Shown here: one piece after another, positions 38,033-47,007 of the stretch | Layout: every line of letters starts with the position of its first letter | How positions within the stretch are numbered: position 1 is the stretch's first letter | Origin: Ramlibacter sp. | GTDB lineage: Bacteria > Pseudomonadota > Gammaproteobacteria > Burkholderiales > Burkholderiaceae_C | Direction of reading: 5' to 3' | DNA: 64,000 bases | NCBI GenBank assembly: GCA_019635415.1 | Contig: JAHBZN010000004.1 | Span: 1-64,000, forward strand | The notes under the pieces: generated by a model | Told to the model about the DNA's origin: nothing | What the model saw: the letters and a program-made list of their open reading frames with translations, nothing else | The model's database searches: none | Made by a program: the position numbers and the translations under genes

Positions 38033-39211
38033 ATGAGCACCACCGCAGAACGCACCCCCCGCCTGGAAACCAAGCTGCCCGCCGTGGGCACCACCATCTT
38101 CACCGTGATGTCAGCCCTGGCCGCCGAGAAAGGCGCGGTGAACCTGGGCCAGGGCTTTCCGGACTTTGACTGCGACCCGGCGCTGGTCGGTGCCGTCACG
38201 GGCGCCATGACCCAGGGCCTGAACCAGTACCCTCCGATGACGGGCGTGCCGGCGCTGCGCGAGGCCGTGGCGGGCAAGATCGAGGCGCTGTACGGCCGGC
38301 GCTATGACGCGGGGTCCGAGATCACCATCACCGCCGGCGCCACGCAGGCGATCATCACGGCCATCCTCGCCGTGGTCCGCCCCGGCGACGAAGTGATCGT
38401 GCTGGAACCCTGCTACGACAGCTACGTGCCCAACATCGAGCTGGCCGGTGGCACCGTGGTGCGGGTGCCGCTGACCCCGGGCACCTTCCGACCCGACTTC
38501 GACAGGATCGCGGCGGCGCTCAGTCCCCGAACGCGCGCCCTGCTGATCAACACCCCGCACAACCCCAGCGCCACCGTCTGGAGCCGGGAGGACATGCTGA
38601 AGCTGCAGGACCTGCTGGCCCCGACTGAGGTCCTGCTCATCAGCGACGAGGTCTATGAGCACATGGCCTTCGATGGCCAGCCACACCAGAGCGCCGCGCG
38701 CTTTCCGGGCCTGGCCTCGCGGGCCTTCATCGTGTCCAGCTTCGGCAAGACCTACCACGTGACGGGATGGAAGGTCGGCTACGTGGCAGCGCCCGCCCCG
38801 CTGTCGGCCGAGTTCCGCAAGGTGCACCAGTTCAATGTGTTCACCGTCAACACGCCGGTCCAGCATGGCCTGGCCAGCTACATGGCCAACCCGGCCCCGC
38901 ATCTGGAGCTCCCGGCCTTCTATCAGCGAAAGCGCGACCTGTTCCGCCAGGGCCTGCAGGCCACCAAGTTCCGCCTGCTGCCCAGCGAGGGGACCTATTT
39001 CCAGTGCGTGGACATTTCCGGCCTGGCCGTCCCGGAGCGCACGCTGCCCGAGGCCGACTTCTGCCAGTGGCTGACCCGCGAGATCGGCGTCGCTGCCATC
39101 CCGCTGTCGGCCTTCTATGGCGACGGGTTCGACCAGCGCGTGGTGCGTTTCTGCTTCGCCAAGCAGGACGAGACGCTGCGCACCGCGCTCGACCGGCTGG
39201 CCCGTCTCTGA
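38033..39211 (+). CDS. PLP-dependent aminotransferase, methionine aminotransferase (YbdL)-like
   Basis: A 392-residue class I/II aminotransferase. The PLP lysine is in SSFGKTYHVTGWKVGY, and the substrate/cofactor segment INTPHNPSATVW is present. The opening KLPAVGTTIFTVMSALA with VNLGQGFPDFDCDP is typical of the YbdL/kynurenine-aminotransferase-like group that uses methionine and aromatic amino acids. A methionine role would fit the preceding CysB-type gene. The exact substrate is inferred. It follows the regulator by 19 bases. Confidence 0.85.
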   Translation: MSTTAERTPRLETKLPAVGTTIFTVMSALAAEKGAVNLGQGFPDFDCDPALVGAVTGAMTQGLNQYPPMTGVPALREAVAGKIEALYGRRYDAGSEITITAGATQAIITAILAVVRPGDEVIVLEPCYDSYVPNIELAGGTVVRVPLTPGTFRPDFDRIAAALSPRTRALLINTPHNPSATVWSREDMLKLQDLLAPTEVLLISDEVYEHMAFDGQPHQSAARFPGLASRAFIVSSFGKTYHVTGWKVGYVAAPAPLSAEFRKVHQFNVFTVNTPVQHGLASYMANPAPHLELPAFYQRKRDLFRQGLQATKFRLLPSEGTYFQCVDISGLAVPERTLPEADFCQWLTREIGVAAIPLSAFYGDGFDQRVVRFCFAKQDETLRTALDRLARL

Positions 39212-39212
39212 C

Positions 39213-41420
39213 GTGCAGCCGCCCGCGCCACCTCACAGCCCGGCGGCCGGCACCGCCCCCGTGGCCTGGCTGCGCGAGGCCAGCGGCGGGCTGATCGCCG
39301 GCGCGGTGGCCGTGGTCTACGCGGTGTCCTATGCGGCCCTGCTGTTCCCCGGTCCGCTCAAGGACCTGCTGCCCGTGGGCATCGGCCTGTGCCTGCTCAG
39401 CGCCGCGCTCGGGGCGTTCTGGCTGGCCTGGCGCAGCGGCCTGCCCTTTGCCGTGGGTGGGCCCGACGGCAACACCACCTCGATCCTCGCGGCCATGGCT
39501 GCGGGGGTGGGTTCGGCCACCCTCACGGGCGCCGGCCGACTCGAGCATGTGCTGCTGTTGCTGGCGACCACCACGCTGCTGTGCGCGCTGCTGTTCCTGC
39601 TGCTTGGCTTTGGACGCCTGGGCGCGTGGGTGCGCTACGTGCCCTACCCCGTCGTGGGGGGCTTCCTGGCCTCCACCGGCTGGCTGATCGCCACCGGCGC
39701 GTTGCGCGTGGTCACCGACATGCCCATGGGCATGGACGCATTGCCGCACCTGCTGCAGCACCTGGGCGAACCGCGCCTGCTGGTGACGCTGGGGCTCGCC
39801 GCGCTGTACTTCGTGCTGCTGCGCCGCGGCCAGCACCCCGGCGTGCTGCCGCTGGTGTTGCTGGCCAGCGGCCTGCTGGTCACGGGTGGACTCTGGCTCA
39901 CCGGGCTGTCGCATGACGAGGCCCGCCGCGCCGGCTGGCTGTTCGATGTCGGCAGCCGGGTTGCCTGGAGCCCTCCGTGGCACTGGCTGGGCGCGGGCCC
40001 GTTCGACTGGTACTGGCTGGCCGGGCAGTGGCTCAACATGCTGTCGGTGGCCGCGGTGGCCGTCATCACCGTGCTGCTGGGCGCCAGCGGGCTTGAAGTC
40101 ATGTCCCGGCGCGACATCTCGCTGGACCACGAACTGCGCGCCCACGGCTGGCTCAACCTGCTGACCATCCTGACCGGTGGCTACCTGAGCCTGGTGTCGG
40201 TCAGCCGCAGCGCGGTGCTGCTCGAGACCGGGGCCACGCGGCGCGGCGCCGGCATGCTGGCCGCGGGCGTCTGCGCGGTGGCGGCTGCGGGCGCGGCCTT
40301 GCTGCTCGGCTGGGTGCCCAGGGTGGTGCTCGGAGCCTTCCTGCTGTACCTGGGGCTGTCCATCCTCGGGGAATGGCTGATCCAGGCGCGCCAGCGCCTG
40401 AACCTGGCCGACCGCACCCTGATCCTGGTGATTCTTGCCATCACGGCCACCGTAGGCTTCACCGTGGCGGTGTTCGCGGGCATCCTGGCGAGCTGCCTGA
40501 GCTTTGCGCTCAACTACAGCCGCATCGGCGTGGTGCAGCATGACCTCGACGGCACCAGCCTGCACAGCTCGGTGGTGCGCCCGGCCATCCATCGCCAGCA
40601 ACTGGCGCGCCATGGCAAGGACATCCGCGTGCTGGTGCTGCGGGGCATGGTGTTCTTCGGCACCTCCATCACCGTGCTGGAGCGGCTGCGCGCCTTCCTG
40701 GCGCCCGCGCCGGGCGTGCGCATGCTGGTGCTGGATTTCACCCATGTGGCTGGCGCCGACTCCTCGGCCGCCATGACCTTCGTCAAGATTGCCCAGCTCG
40801 CCGCCGCGGGCGGTGTGCGCCTGCACCTGTGCGGGCTGAACACGGGCACCCACGACGCCATGGCCAGCGCCGGTGTGTTGCAGGGCACCCGCGTGCATGT
40901 GACGCTCGATCACGCGCTGGACGCCGTGGAGGAATCCCTGCTGCTCGGGCTGGGACACGACCCCGCGGCCAGCCCCGAGCCGCTCACAGCCTGGCTGCTG
41001 CGCGAGCTGGGCGACCCGCGGCATTGCGAGCGCGTGCTGCCCCTGCTCGAGCGCCTGCCCCTGGCTCCGGGTCAGGCCCTGCTCAAGCAGGGCGAGCCCA
41101 CCAATGCCACGCTCTACCTCATCGAGACCGGGCGCGTCGCCATCACGCTGGCCGGGCAGAACAACGGGCAGCGCCTGGCCAGCCTGATGGGCGGCAACAT
41201 CGTGGGCGAGATGGCGCTGTACTCCAGCGCCAACCGCTCGGCCACGGTGACGGCCGAGCGCGACACAGTGGCCTGGGCGCTCACCAGCGCCTCGCTAGAG
41301 CGCCTGCAGGTGGTCGCCCCCGACACCGCCATGCAGCTGCATTCGCTGGTGATGCGCACGCTGGCCGAAAGGGTGCGCACCGCCAACGGCACCATCGCGG
41401 CGCTGCAACGCGGCACCTGA
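39213..41420 (+). CDS. SulP-family anion transporter fused to STAS and cyclic-nucleotide-binding domains
   Basis: A 735-residue protein. About 10-12 membrane helices (residues 15-435) form a SulP core (YPVVGGFLASTGWLIATGAL); a STAS domain follows (about 455-575; LVLDFTHVAGADSSAAMTF) and then a C-terminal CAP-ED/cNMP-binding domain (about 600-725; LLKQGEPTNATLYLIETGRV and GEMALYSSANRSATVTA). I chose GTG 39213, two bases after the aminotransferase stop; a more upstream ATG would overlap that gene by about 95 bases. A later GTG is possible. Substrate (sulfate, bicarbonate or another anion) is unknown; the fused domain suggests gating by a nucleotide signal. Confidence 0.85.
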   Translation: MQPPAPPHSPAAGTAPVAWLREASGGLIAGAVAVVYAVSYAALLFPGPLKDLLPVGIGLCLLSAALGAFWLAWRSGLPFAVGGPDGNTTSILAAMAAGVGSATLTGAGRLEHVLLLLATTTLLCALLFLLLGFGRLGAWVRYVPYPVVGGFLASTGWLIATGALRVVTDMPMGMDALPHLLQHLGEPRLLVTLGLAALYFVLLRRGQHPGVLPLVLLASGLLVTGGLWLTGLSHDEARRAGWLFDVGSRVAWSPPWHWLGAGPFDWYWLAGQWLNMLSVAAVAVITVLLGASGLEVMSRRDISLDHELRAHGWLNLLTILTGGYLSLVSVSRSAVLLETGATRRGAGMLAAGVCAVAAAGAALLLGWVPRVVLGAFLLYLGLSILGEWLIQARQRLNLADRTLILVILAITATVGFTVAVFAGILASCLSFALNYSRIGVVQHDLDGTSLHSSVVRPAIHRQQLARHGKDIRVLVLRGMVFFGTSITVLERLRAFLAPAPGVRMLVLDFTHVAGADSSAAMTFVKIAQLAAAGGVRLHLCGLNTGTHDAMASAGVLQGTRVHVTLDHALDAVEESLLLGLGHDPAASPEPLTAWLLRELGDPRHCERVLPLLERLPLAPGQALLKQGEPTNATLYLIETGRVAITLAGQNNGQRLASLMGGNIVGEMALYSSANRSATVTAERDTVAWALTSASLERLQVVAPDTAMQLHSLVMRTLAERVRTANGTIAALQRGT

Positions 41421-41533
41421 GGCGCAGGCGCGCCGTAGGACATCCCCCACCCCGACAAGCGGCGGCGTCCGCCGCGCTCGGCGCCACGCGCATGGAACCA
41501 TGGAGTGCATCACAACACACCAAGGAGAACCCC

Positions 41534-41692
41534 ATGTCACTCTCATTCATCCTGCTGATCGTGCTCATCCTGATCCTCATCGGCGCGCTGCCGAGCTGGG
41601 GCTACAGCCGCAGCTGGGGCTACGGGCCGAGCGGCGGCCTGGGCGTGGTCGTGCTGATTGTGGTGGTGCTGGTGCTGATGGGGCGGATCTAG
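41534..41692 (+). CDS. DUF3309 small membrane protein
   Basis: A 52-residue peptide with two hydrophobic helices separated by a loop rich in Trp, Tyr, Gly and Ser (PSWGYSRSWGYGPSGGLG), the standard DUF3309 form. An AAGGAGAACCCC site precedes the ATG. Function unknown. It is short and easily missed inside a longer frame shifted from the gene upstream. Confidence 0.85.
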   Translation: MSLSFILLIVLILILIGALPSWGYSRSWGYGPSGGLGVVVLIVVVLVLMGRI

Positions 41693-41710
41693 CCGCCCCG
41701 GGGGCCGGGC

Positions 41711-44700
41711 TCAGCTGTTGAGCTGGGCCCAGGCCTTGTCCAGCCGCTTGACGCTCACGGGCTGCGGTGTGCGCAGTTCCTGGGCAAAGAAACTCACCCG
41801 CAATTCTTCCAGCAGCCAGCGGAACTCCAGCATCCGCTCATCCACCACCCCCTTGCGCTCCGCCACCAGCCGCCAGTAGCGCTGCTCCTGCGGACGCAGT
41901 TCGGCGAGCCGCGTCGCGTCGCGCGCCGGATCGCCGCGCAGCTTGTCCAGCCGCAGCGTGATGGCCTTGAGGTAGCGTGAAAAGTGCTGCAGCTGCGGCC
42001 AGGGCGTGAGCACCAGAAAGCGCCGGGGCATGAGCCGCTGCAACTGCTGGCTGGCATCGGCCGTGGCGTCGGGCTGGCTTTTGGTGTCCTTGATCTTGCG
42101 AGCGGCGGCGGCGTACTCGACCAGAATGGCCGCGGCCAGCCGTGCCACCTCGTTGGCGATCAGGGTCAGGCGGCCCCGCCCCTCATCCACCCGGCGCTTG
42201 AAGCTGGCCTCATCCACGGGCAGCGGGTCCAGCAGGAAGGCGCGGTCGAGCGCCACGTCGATGATCTGGTCGCGCAGTTCCTCCGGCGTGCCACCTCCCT
42301 GCATGAAGGCCACGGCCATCTTCTGGAGCTCGGGAATGTTCTTTTCCAGGTACTTGAGCGCATCCCGTACCTGCAGCGCAAACAGCCGGCGCAGCCCGGT
42401 GCGGTGCCGGGCCGCCGCCAGTTCGGGCTCGTCGAGGACTTCGAGGGTCACGGCATCGCCGGCATCCACCAGCGCCGGAAAGCCGATCAGCGTCTGCCCG
42501 CCCTTGCGGATTTCCATCAGCTCGGGCAGCTCGCCGAAAGTCCAGGCGGTGTACTTCTGATCCGCCGGGAGCACCGGTTTTGCTTCGTTTTTTATAGCGG
42601 AAGGTGGCCGTCCCGCCTGGGCTACAGCCCGATTGGGCTCTGATTTTGCGGCGACCGCGGGCGCGGGTGCGAGCTTGAGCCCCGCCAGTGCCTGGAAGGC
42701 GCCCCGCGCCTGGGCCCCCAGCTCGGCCTTGAGCGACCCCAGGGAGCGTCCGACGCCGAGCTGGCGGCCATGCTCGTCCACCACCCGAAGGTTCATGAAC
42801 AGGTGGGGGCTGAGCATGTCCAGCTTGAAATCCGCGCGCTTGACGTCCAGGCTGGTGGCATCGCGCACCAGCTTGAGCAGGGCGTCGGTCAGCGAGCCGG
42901 CCCCCCAACGGGCCGGGTCCGACAGCTCGGCGGCCAGTCGCGCGGCCGATTCCGGCAGCGGCACGAAGCGCGAGCGGGGGCGCTGCGGCAGGCTCTTGAG
43001 CAGCGCCTGCACCTTGTCCTTGAGCATGCCGGGCACCAGCCACTCGGTGCGCTCCTCGCTCACCTGGTTGAGCACGAACAGCGGCACAGTCACGGTCAGG
43101 CCGTCCTGCGGGTCGCCCGGCTTGTGCAGGTAGCTGGCGGCGCAGTCCACGCCGCCCAGCCGCAGCGTCCTGGGAAAGGCGTTGGTGGTGATGCCGGCAG
43201 CCTCATGGCGCATCAGCTCCTCGCGCGTGAGCTTGAGCAGCCCCGGCTGGCGCCGGCTCTCGTCGCGGTACCACTGCTCGAAAGCATGGCCGCTGCACAG
43301 GTCGGCAGGCACTTGCTGGTCGTAGAACGCATAGATCAGCTCGTCGTCGACCAGCACGTCCTGGCGGCGGGCCTTGTGCTCCAGTTCTTCCACCTGCCGG
43401 ATCAGCTTGCGGTTGGCCGCGAGAAAGGGCAACTGGGTCTCCCATTGGCCGGCCACCAGCGCCTCGCGGATGAAGATTTCACGCGCGGTCTGCAGGTCGA
43501 TCCGGCCAAAATTGACGCGCCGGCCGCTGTAGATCACGATGCCGTACAGCGTGGCGCGCTCCAGTGCCACCACCTCGGCCGCCTTCTTTTCCCAGTGCGG
43601 ATCCAGCAGCTGCTTCTTGAGCAGGTGTCCCGCCACCTGCTCGATCCACTGCGGTTCAATGTTCGCCAGCCCGCGCCCGAACAGCCGCGTGGTCTCCACC
43701 AGCTCGGCCGCCACGATCCAGCGCCCGGGCTTCTTGCTCAGGTGCGCGCCGGGGTGGCGATGGAACTTGATGCCGCGCGCGCCCAGGTACTCTCCCGCGG
43801 CGGCTTCCTCCTCGAGGCGGTAGCCGACGTTGCCCAGCAGGCCCGCCAGCATCGACAGGTGCAGTTGCTGGTAGCTGGCGGGCTCGCTGTTCAGGCGCCA
43901 CTGGTGCTCGGCCACCACGGTGTGCAGCTGGGTGTGCGTGTCGCGCCATTCGCGCACGCGCCGCACGTTGACGAAGTTCTGCCGCAACAGCTGCTCGTAC
44001 TGGCGGTTGCTGAGCTTGTGCTCCTTGCCCTGGCCGCCGCGCGCCTCGTGGATCCACTTCCACAGCCTGAGATAGCCGCTGAATTCGCTTTTCTCGTCAT
44101 CAAACTTGGCATGGGCCTGGTCGGCGGCCTGCTGGGCCTCCATTGGCCGGTCCCGCACATCCTGCACGCTCAGGGCACTGGCAATCACCAGCACCTCGTC
44201 CAGGGCGCCCCGGGTCCGGGCCTCCAGGATCATGCGGCCCACGCGCGGGTCCAGCGGCAGCCGGGACAGCTCCCGGCCGATGGCCGTGAGCTCGTTGGCC
44301 TCGTCCACCGCCCCCAGCTCGCCCAGCAGCTGGTAGCCATCGGCAATCGCCCGGCCCGAGGGCGCCTCCAGGAACGGGAAGCGCGCCACGTCGCCCAGGT
44401 GCAGGGACTTCATGCGCAGGATCACCCCCGCCAGCGAACTGCGCAGGATTTCAGGATCGGTGAAACGCGGCCGGCCGGCAAAGTCCTTTTCGTCGTACAG
44501 GCGGATGCAGATGCCGTTGGCCACGCGGCCGCAGCGGCCCGCGCGCTGGTTGGCCGCGGCCTGGCTGACGGGCTCCACCAGCAGCTGCTCCACCTTGCTG
44601 CGAAAGCTGTAGCGCTTGACGCGGGCGGTGCCGCTATCGATGACGTAGCGGATGCCCGGCACCGTGAGCGAGGTCTCCGCCACATTGGTGGCCAGCACGA

Positions 44701-45667
44701 TGCGCCGGCCGTTGTGGCTGTCAAACACCCGGTCCTGCTCGGCCTGTGACAGCCGCGCGAACAGGGGCAGCACCTCGGCGTGGCGCATCAGCGGCTGGTG
44801 CGCCAGGTGGCGACGCAGGTGGTCGGCGGCTTCGCGGATCTCGCGCTCGCCGGGCAGGAACACCAGGATGTCGCCCTGCTGCGAGGGTTCGCGCCAGAGT
44901 TCATCGACGGCATCGGCAATGGCGTCGTTCAGGTCATGGTCGCGGCTTTCCTCGAAGGGCCGCCAGCGCTGCTCCACCGGGAACATCCGCCCCGAGACCA
45001 TGATCACCGGCGCCGGAACCAGCTCGCCCCCGCGCTCCCCCACTGCGTGCGGGCCGCCCCCGTCCGAGGGCCCCCCGCCGGGCTTGGGACGACCCGGCGC
45101 TGGACGGGGCATGGCGAAGTGCCGGGCAAACCGGTCGGCATCGATGGTGGCCGAGGTGACCACCACCTTGAGATCGGGCCGGCGCGGCAGGATCTCGCGC
45201 AGGTAGCCCAGCAGGAAATCGATGTTCAGGCTGCGCTCATGCGCCTCGTCGATGATCAGCGTGTCGTAGGCCTGCAGCAGCGGATCGGTCTGGGTCTCGG
45301 CCAGCAGGATGCCGTCGGTCATCAGCTTGACGGAGGCGTCACGGCCCAGCCGGTCCTGGAACCGCACCTTGTAGCCCACCACCTCACCCGGCGGCGTCTC
45401 CAGCTCCTCGGCGATGCGCCTGGCCACCGAACTCGCGGCAATGCGGCGCGGCTGCGTGTGGCCGATCAGCCGGCCGCGCGTACCCGGCGCTGCGTTGCAC
45501 TTGCCGCGCCCCATCGCCAGCGCGATCTTGGGCAACTGCGTGGTCTTTCCGGAACCGGTCTCGCCGCAGACGATCACCACCTGATGAGCCGCCATGGCGG
45601 CAGCGATGTCGTCGCGTTTGGCCGAAACCGGCAGGGATTCAGGAAAAGTGATCTTCAGGGACGACAA
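41711..45667 (-). CDS. hrpA: ATP-dependent RNA helicase HrpA (DEAH box)
   Basis: A 1318-residue DEAH helicase. Walker A GETGSGKT is at 35-42, DEAH at 140-143 and SAT at 172-174, then the second RecA domain, HA2/OB and the long C-terminal DUF3418 region. In E. coli HrpA acts in mRNA processing and in rescue of stalled ribosomes. Two oddities: a Gly/Pro-rich insertion of about 33 residues (187-219, nt 45011-45109) right after the SAT motif where E. coli HrpA is short, and a dispersed-repeat copy encoding residues about 1014-1030 in the linker before DUF3418. Codon use is otherwise normal. Confidence 0.94.
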   Translation of the reverse strand: MSSLKITFPESLPVSAKRDDIAAAMAAHQVVIVCGETGSGKTTQLPKIALAMGRGKCNAAPGTRGRLIGHTQPRRIAASSVARRIAEELETPPGEVVGYKVRFQDRLGRDASVKLMTDGILLAETQTDPLLQAYDTLIIDEAHERSLNIDFLLGYLREILPRRPDLKVVVTSATIDADRFARHFAMPRPAPGRPKPGGGPSDGGGPHAVGERGGELVPAPVIMVSGRMFPVEQRWRPFEESRDHDLNDAIADAVDELWREPSQQGDILVFLPGEREIREAADHLRRHLAHQPLMRHAEVLPLFARLSQAEQDRVFDSHNGRRIVLATNVAETSLTVPGIRYVIDSGTARVKRYSFRSKVEQLLVEPVSQAAANQRAGRCGRVANGICIRLYDEKDFAGRPRFTDPEILRSSLAGVILRMKSLHLGDVARFPFLEAPSGRAIADGYQLLGELGAVDEANELTAIGRELSRLPLDPRVGRMILEARTRGALDEVLVIASALSVQDVRDRPMEAQQAADQAHAKFDDEKSEFSGYLRLWKWIHEARGGQGKEHKLSNRQYEQLLRQNFVNVRRVREWRDTHTQLHTVVAEHQWRLNSEPASYQQLHLSMLAGLLGNVGYRLEEEAAAGEYLGARGIKFHRHPGAHLSKKPGRWIVAAELVETTRLFGRGLANIEPQWIEQVAGHLLKKQLLDPHWEKKAAEVVALERATLYGIVIYSGRRVNFGRIDLQTAREIFIREALVAGQWETQLPFLAANRKLIRQVEELEHKARRQDVLVDDELIYAFYDQQVPADLCSGHAFEQWYRDESRRQPGLLKLTREELMRHEAAGITTNAFPRTLRLGGVDCAASYLHKPGDPQDGLTVTVPLFVLNQVSEERTEWLVPGMLKDKVQALLKSLPQRPRSRFVPLPESAARLAAELSDPARWGAGSLTDALLKLVRDATSLDVKRADFKLDMLSPHLFMNLRVVDEHGRQLGVGRSLGSLKAELGAQARGAFQALAGLKLAPAPAVAAKSEPNRAVAQAGRPPSAIKNEAKPVLPADQKYTAWTFGELPELMEIRKGGQTLIGFPALVDAGDAVTLEVLDEPELAAARHRTGLRRLFALQVRDALKYLEKNIPELQKMAVAFMQGGGTPEELRDQIIDVALDRAFLLDPLPVDEASFKRRVDEGRGRLTLIANEVARLAAAILVEYAAAARKIKDTKSQPDATADASQQLQRLMPRRFLVLTPWPQLQHFSRYLKAITLRLDKLRGDPARDATRLAELRPQEQRYWRLVAERKGVVDERMLEFRWLLEELRVSFFAQELRTPQPVSVKRLDKAWAQLNS
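42578..42628 (-). repeat. Dispersed ~50-bp repeat, copy F (inside hrpA)
   Basis: On the minus strand: GCTGTAGCCCAGGCGGGA, CGGCCACCTTCC, GCTATAAAAAACGAAGCAAAA. It matches copies A and B at TGTAGCCC and C at GGCCAC..TCCGCTAT. The copy encodes AVAQAGRPPSAIKNEAK in the hrpA frame. Confidence 0.75.
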
Positions 45668-45731
45668 GACAGACAGCCACGCTCAAAGCGGAGGATTATC
45701 GGCGCTCGGCAACGCCCCCGCAGCGGGCCGG

Positions 45732-46943
45732 TCAGCGGACGTCCGCCGGCAGCTCGGCAATCTCGCCGCTGAAGCTGTCGTGCCAGGCGATCCGCCCTTC
45801 AAAAGACAGCGCCGTGCGTGACATGGCGCGGGCCCGCGACACCGCGCTCGGGGCGGCGATCCGCGCATCGTCCACGGCGATCATGCCCACCCCCACATTG
45901 GCGACCCACTGGGTCTGGCCGTTTTCGATCTTGCCTTCGTCCCGCTGGGTGCTCAGCACCACGGGCCGGCTCAGGCGGGCCACCACGGCGCGCGCCACGC
46001 GGACCATGCGGGTACGGTCCCGCAGGTGGCCCAGCAGCAGCAGGAAGCCGTCGTCATCCAGGCGGCCCATGGTCACCTGGCTCAACGCCGAGCGGCGCAA
46101 CCGGCCTGCGCAGACGAACATGGCGTGGTTGACGGCCGCCCGGCCATGCAGCTGCTCCAGCGCATACAGGTTGCCGATGGTCACCGCGATCACCCCCACC
46201 TGGATGTGTTCGCCCTCGTGCCGGTAGAAGGCCACCTCGGCCAACCGCAGGGCCTCGGTGTGCGAGGGCATGCGGGTGACCGGGTCGTAGCTCGGCCCCT
46301 GCGCCAGCACGCGGCGCACCTCCACCAGGTAGGCGTAGCGGCCGGCCAACGCTGTTGCAACGATCACCAGGTAGACCGTGGCCGCCACCGCGCTGACCGC
46401 ATGCACCGGCCAGGCCACCGGCGTGTTCGCCAACACGATCGCGTTGAGGCCCGCCATGGCCACCAGCATGCTGAGCACCGCGCCGGCAGCGGCCCAGGTC
46501 ATGCGCTCGCCGTACCGGGCGCCACGCAGGCAAAAGCCCAGCGCAAACAGCGCCAGCAGGCCGCTGGCCACGGCCCCCGCGCGCAGCGCCTGGGGCGCCG
46601 GCAGCCACCAGACCGCCACCATCGCCAGCCCCGCCAGCCCCAGGATCGCCCGGCGCACCCGCCGGTGGTAGCGCAGGTAGCCGAACAGGTCCAGCAGCAT
46701 GTAGGCCAGCAAGGTCGCGGTCAGCAGCCCCACCAGGGCCTGCACCCGGGCCTGCAGGTCCGCGTCTTCGAACGGCAGCCCCCCCAGGTAGGCCACCACG
46801 AAGGCCGTGCAGATGGTCAGGGAGATGGACGCGTTGACCGGCACCCGGTACAGGCCCTGCCCCAGCACATGGGCAATGCCCGCCAGCATGATCGCCGCCG
46901 TGGCGAAGTAACCGCCCCAAAAACCCGCTGAAATCGTGTCCAT
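45732..46943 (-). CDS. Membrane protein with degenerate GGDEF domain (paralogue 1)
   Basis: A 403-residue protein with about seven N-terminal membrane helices (residues 8-235) and a C-terminal diguanylate cyclase-like domain. The linker motif YDPVTRMPSH replaces the usual DxLTGLxNR, and the active-site loop reads GRLDDDGFLLLL, so GGDEF has become DDDGF. The domain is almost surely catalytically dead. It starts MDTISAGFWGGYF, as does its neighbour. Upstream in-frame sequence lies within the paralogue and is discarded. Possible role: a sensor or c-di-GMP/GTP-binding scaffold. Confidence 0.78.
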   Translation of the reverse strand: MDTISAGFWGGYFATAAIMLAGIAHVLGQGLYRVPVNASISLTICTAFVVAYLGGLPFEDADLQARVQALVGLLTATLLAYMLLDLFGYLRYHRRVRRAILGLAGLAMVAVWWLPAPQALRAGAVASGLLALFALGFCLRGARYGERMTWAAAGAVLSMLVAMAGLNAIVLANTPVAWPVHAVSAVAATVYLVIVATALAGRYAYLVEVRRVLAQGPSYDPVTRMPSHTEALRLAEVAFYRHEGEHIQVGVIAVTIGNLYALEQLHGRAAVNHAMFVCAGRLRRSALSQVTMGRLDDDGFLLLLGHLRDRTRMVRVARAVVARLSRPVVLSTQRDEGKIENGQTQWVANVGVGMIAVDDARIAAPSAVSRARAMSRTALSFEGRIAWHDSFSGEIAELPADVR

Positions 46944-47007
46944 CCCTGTCCTGTCTTGTTTTTGATTCCGCGCACACCGCCCGCCATGCAGGCCGGCTGG
47001 CCCGCCC

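Noticed and set aside
38847..41024. A 725-residue antisense frame across the aminotransferase and SulP genes, and similar long antisense frames at 726-1970, 2566-4155 and 11010-13118
   Set aside because: All mirror confident genes and show Gln/His/Gly/Arg-rich low-complexity translations with no domain.
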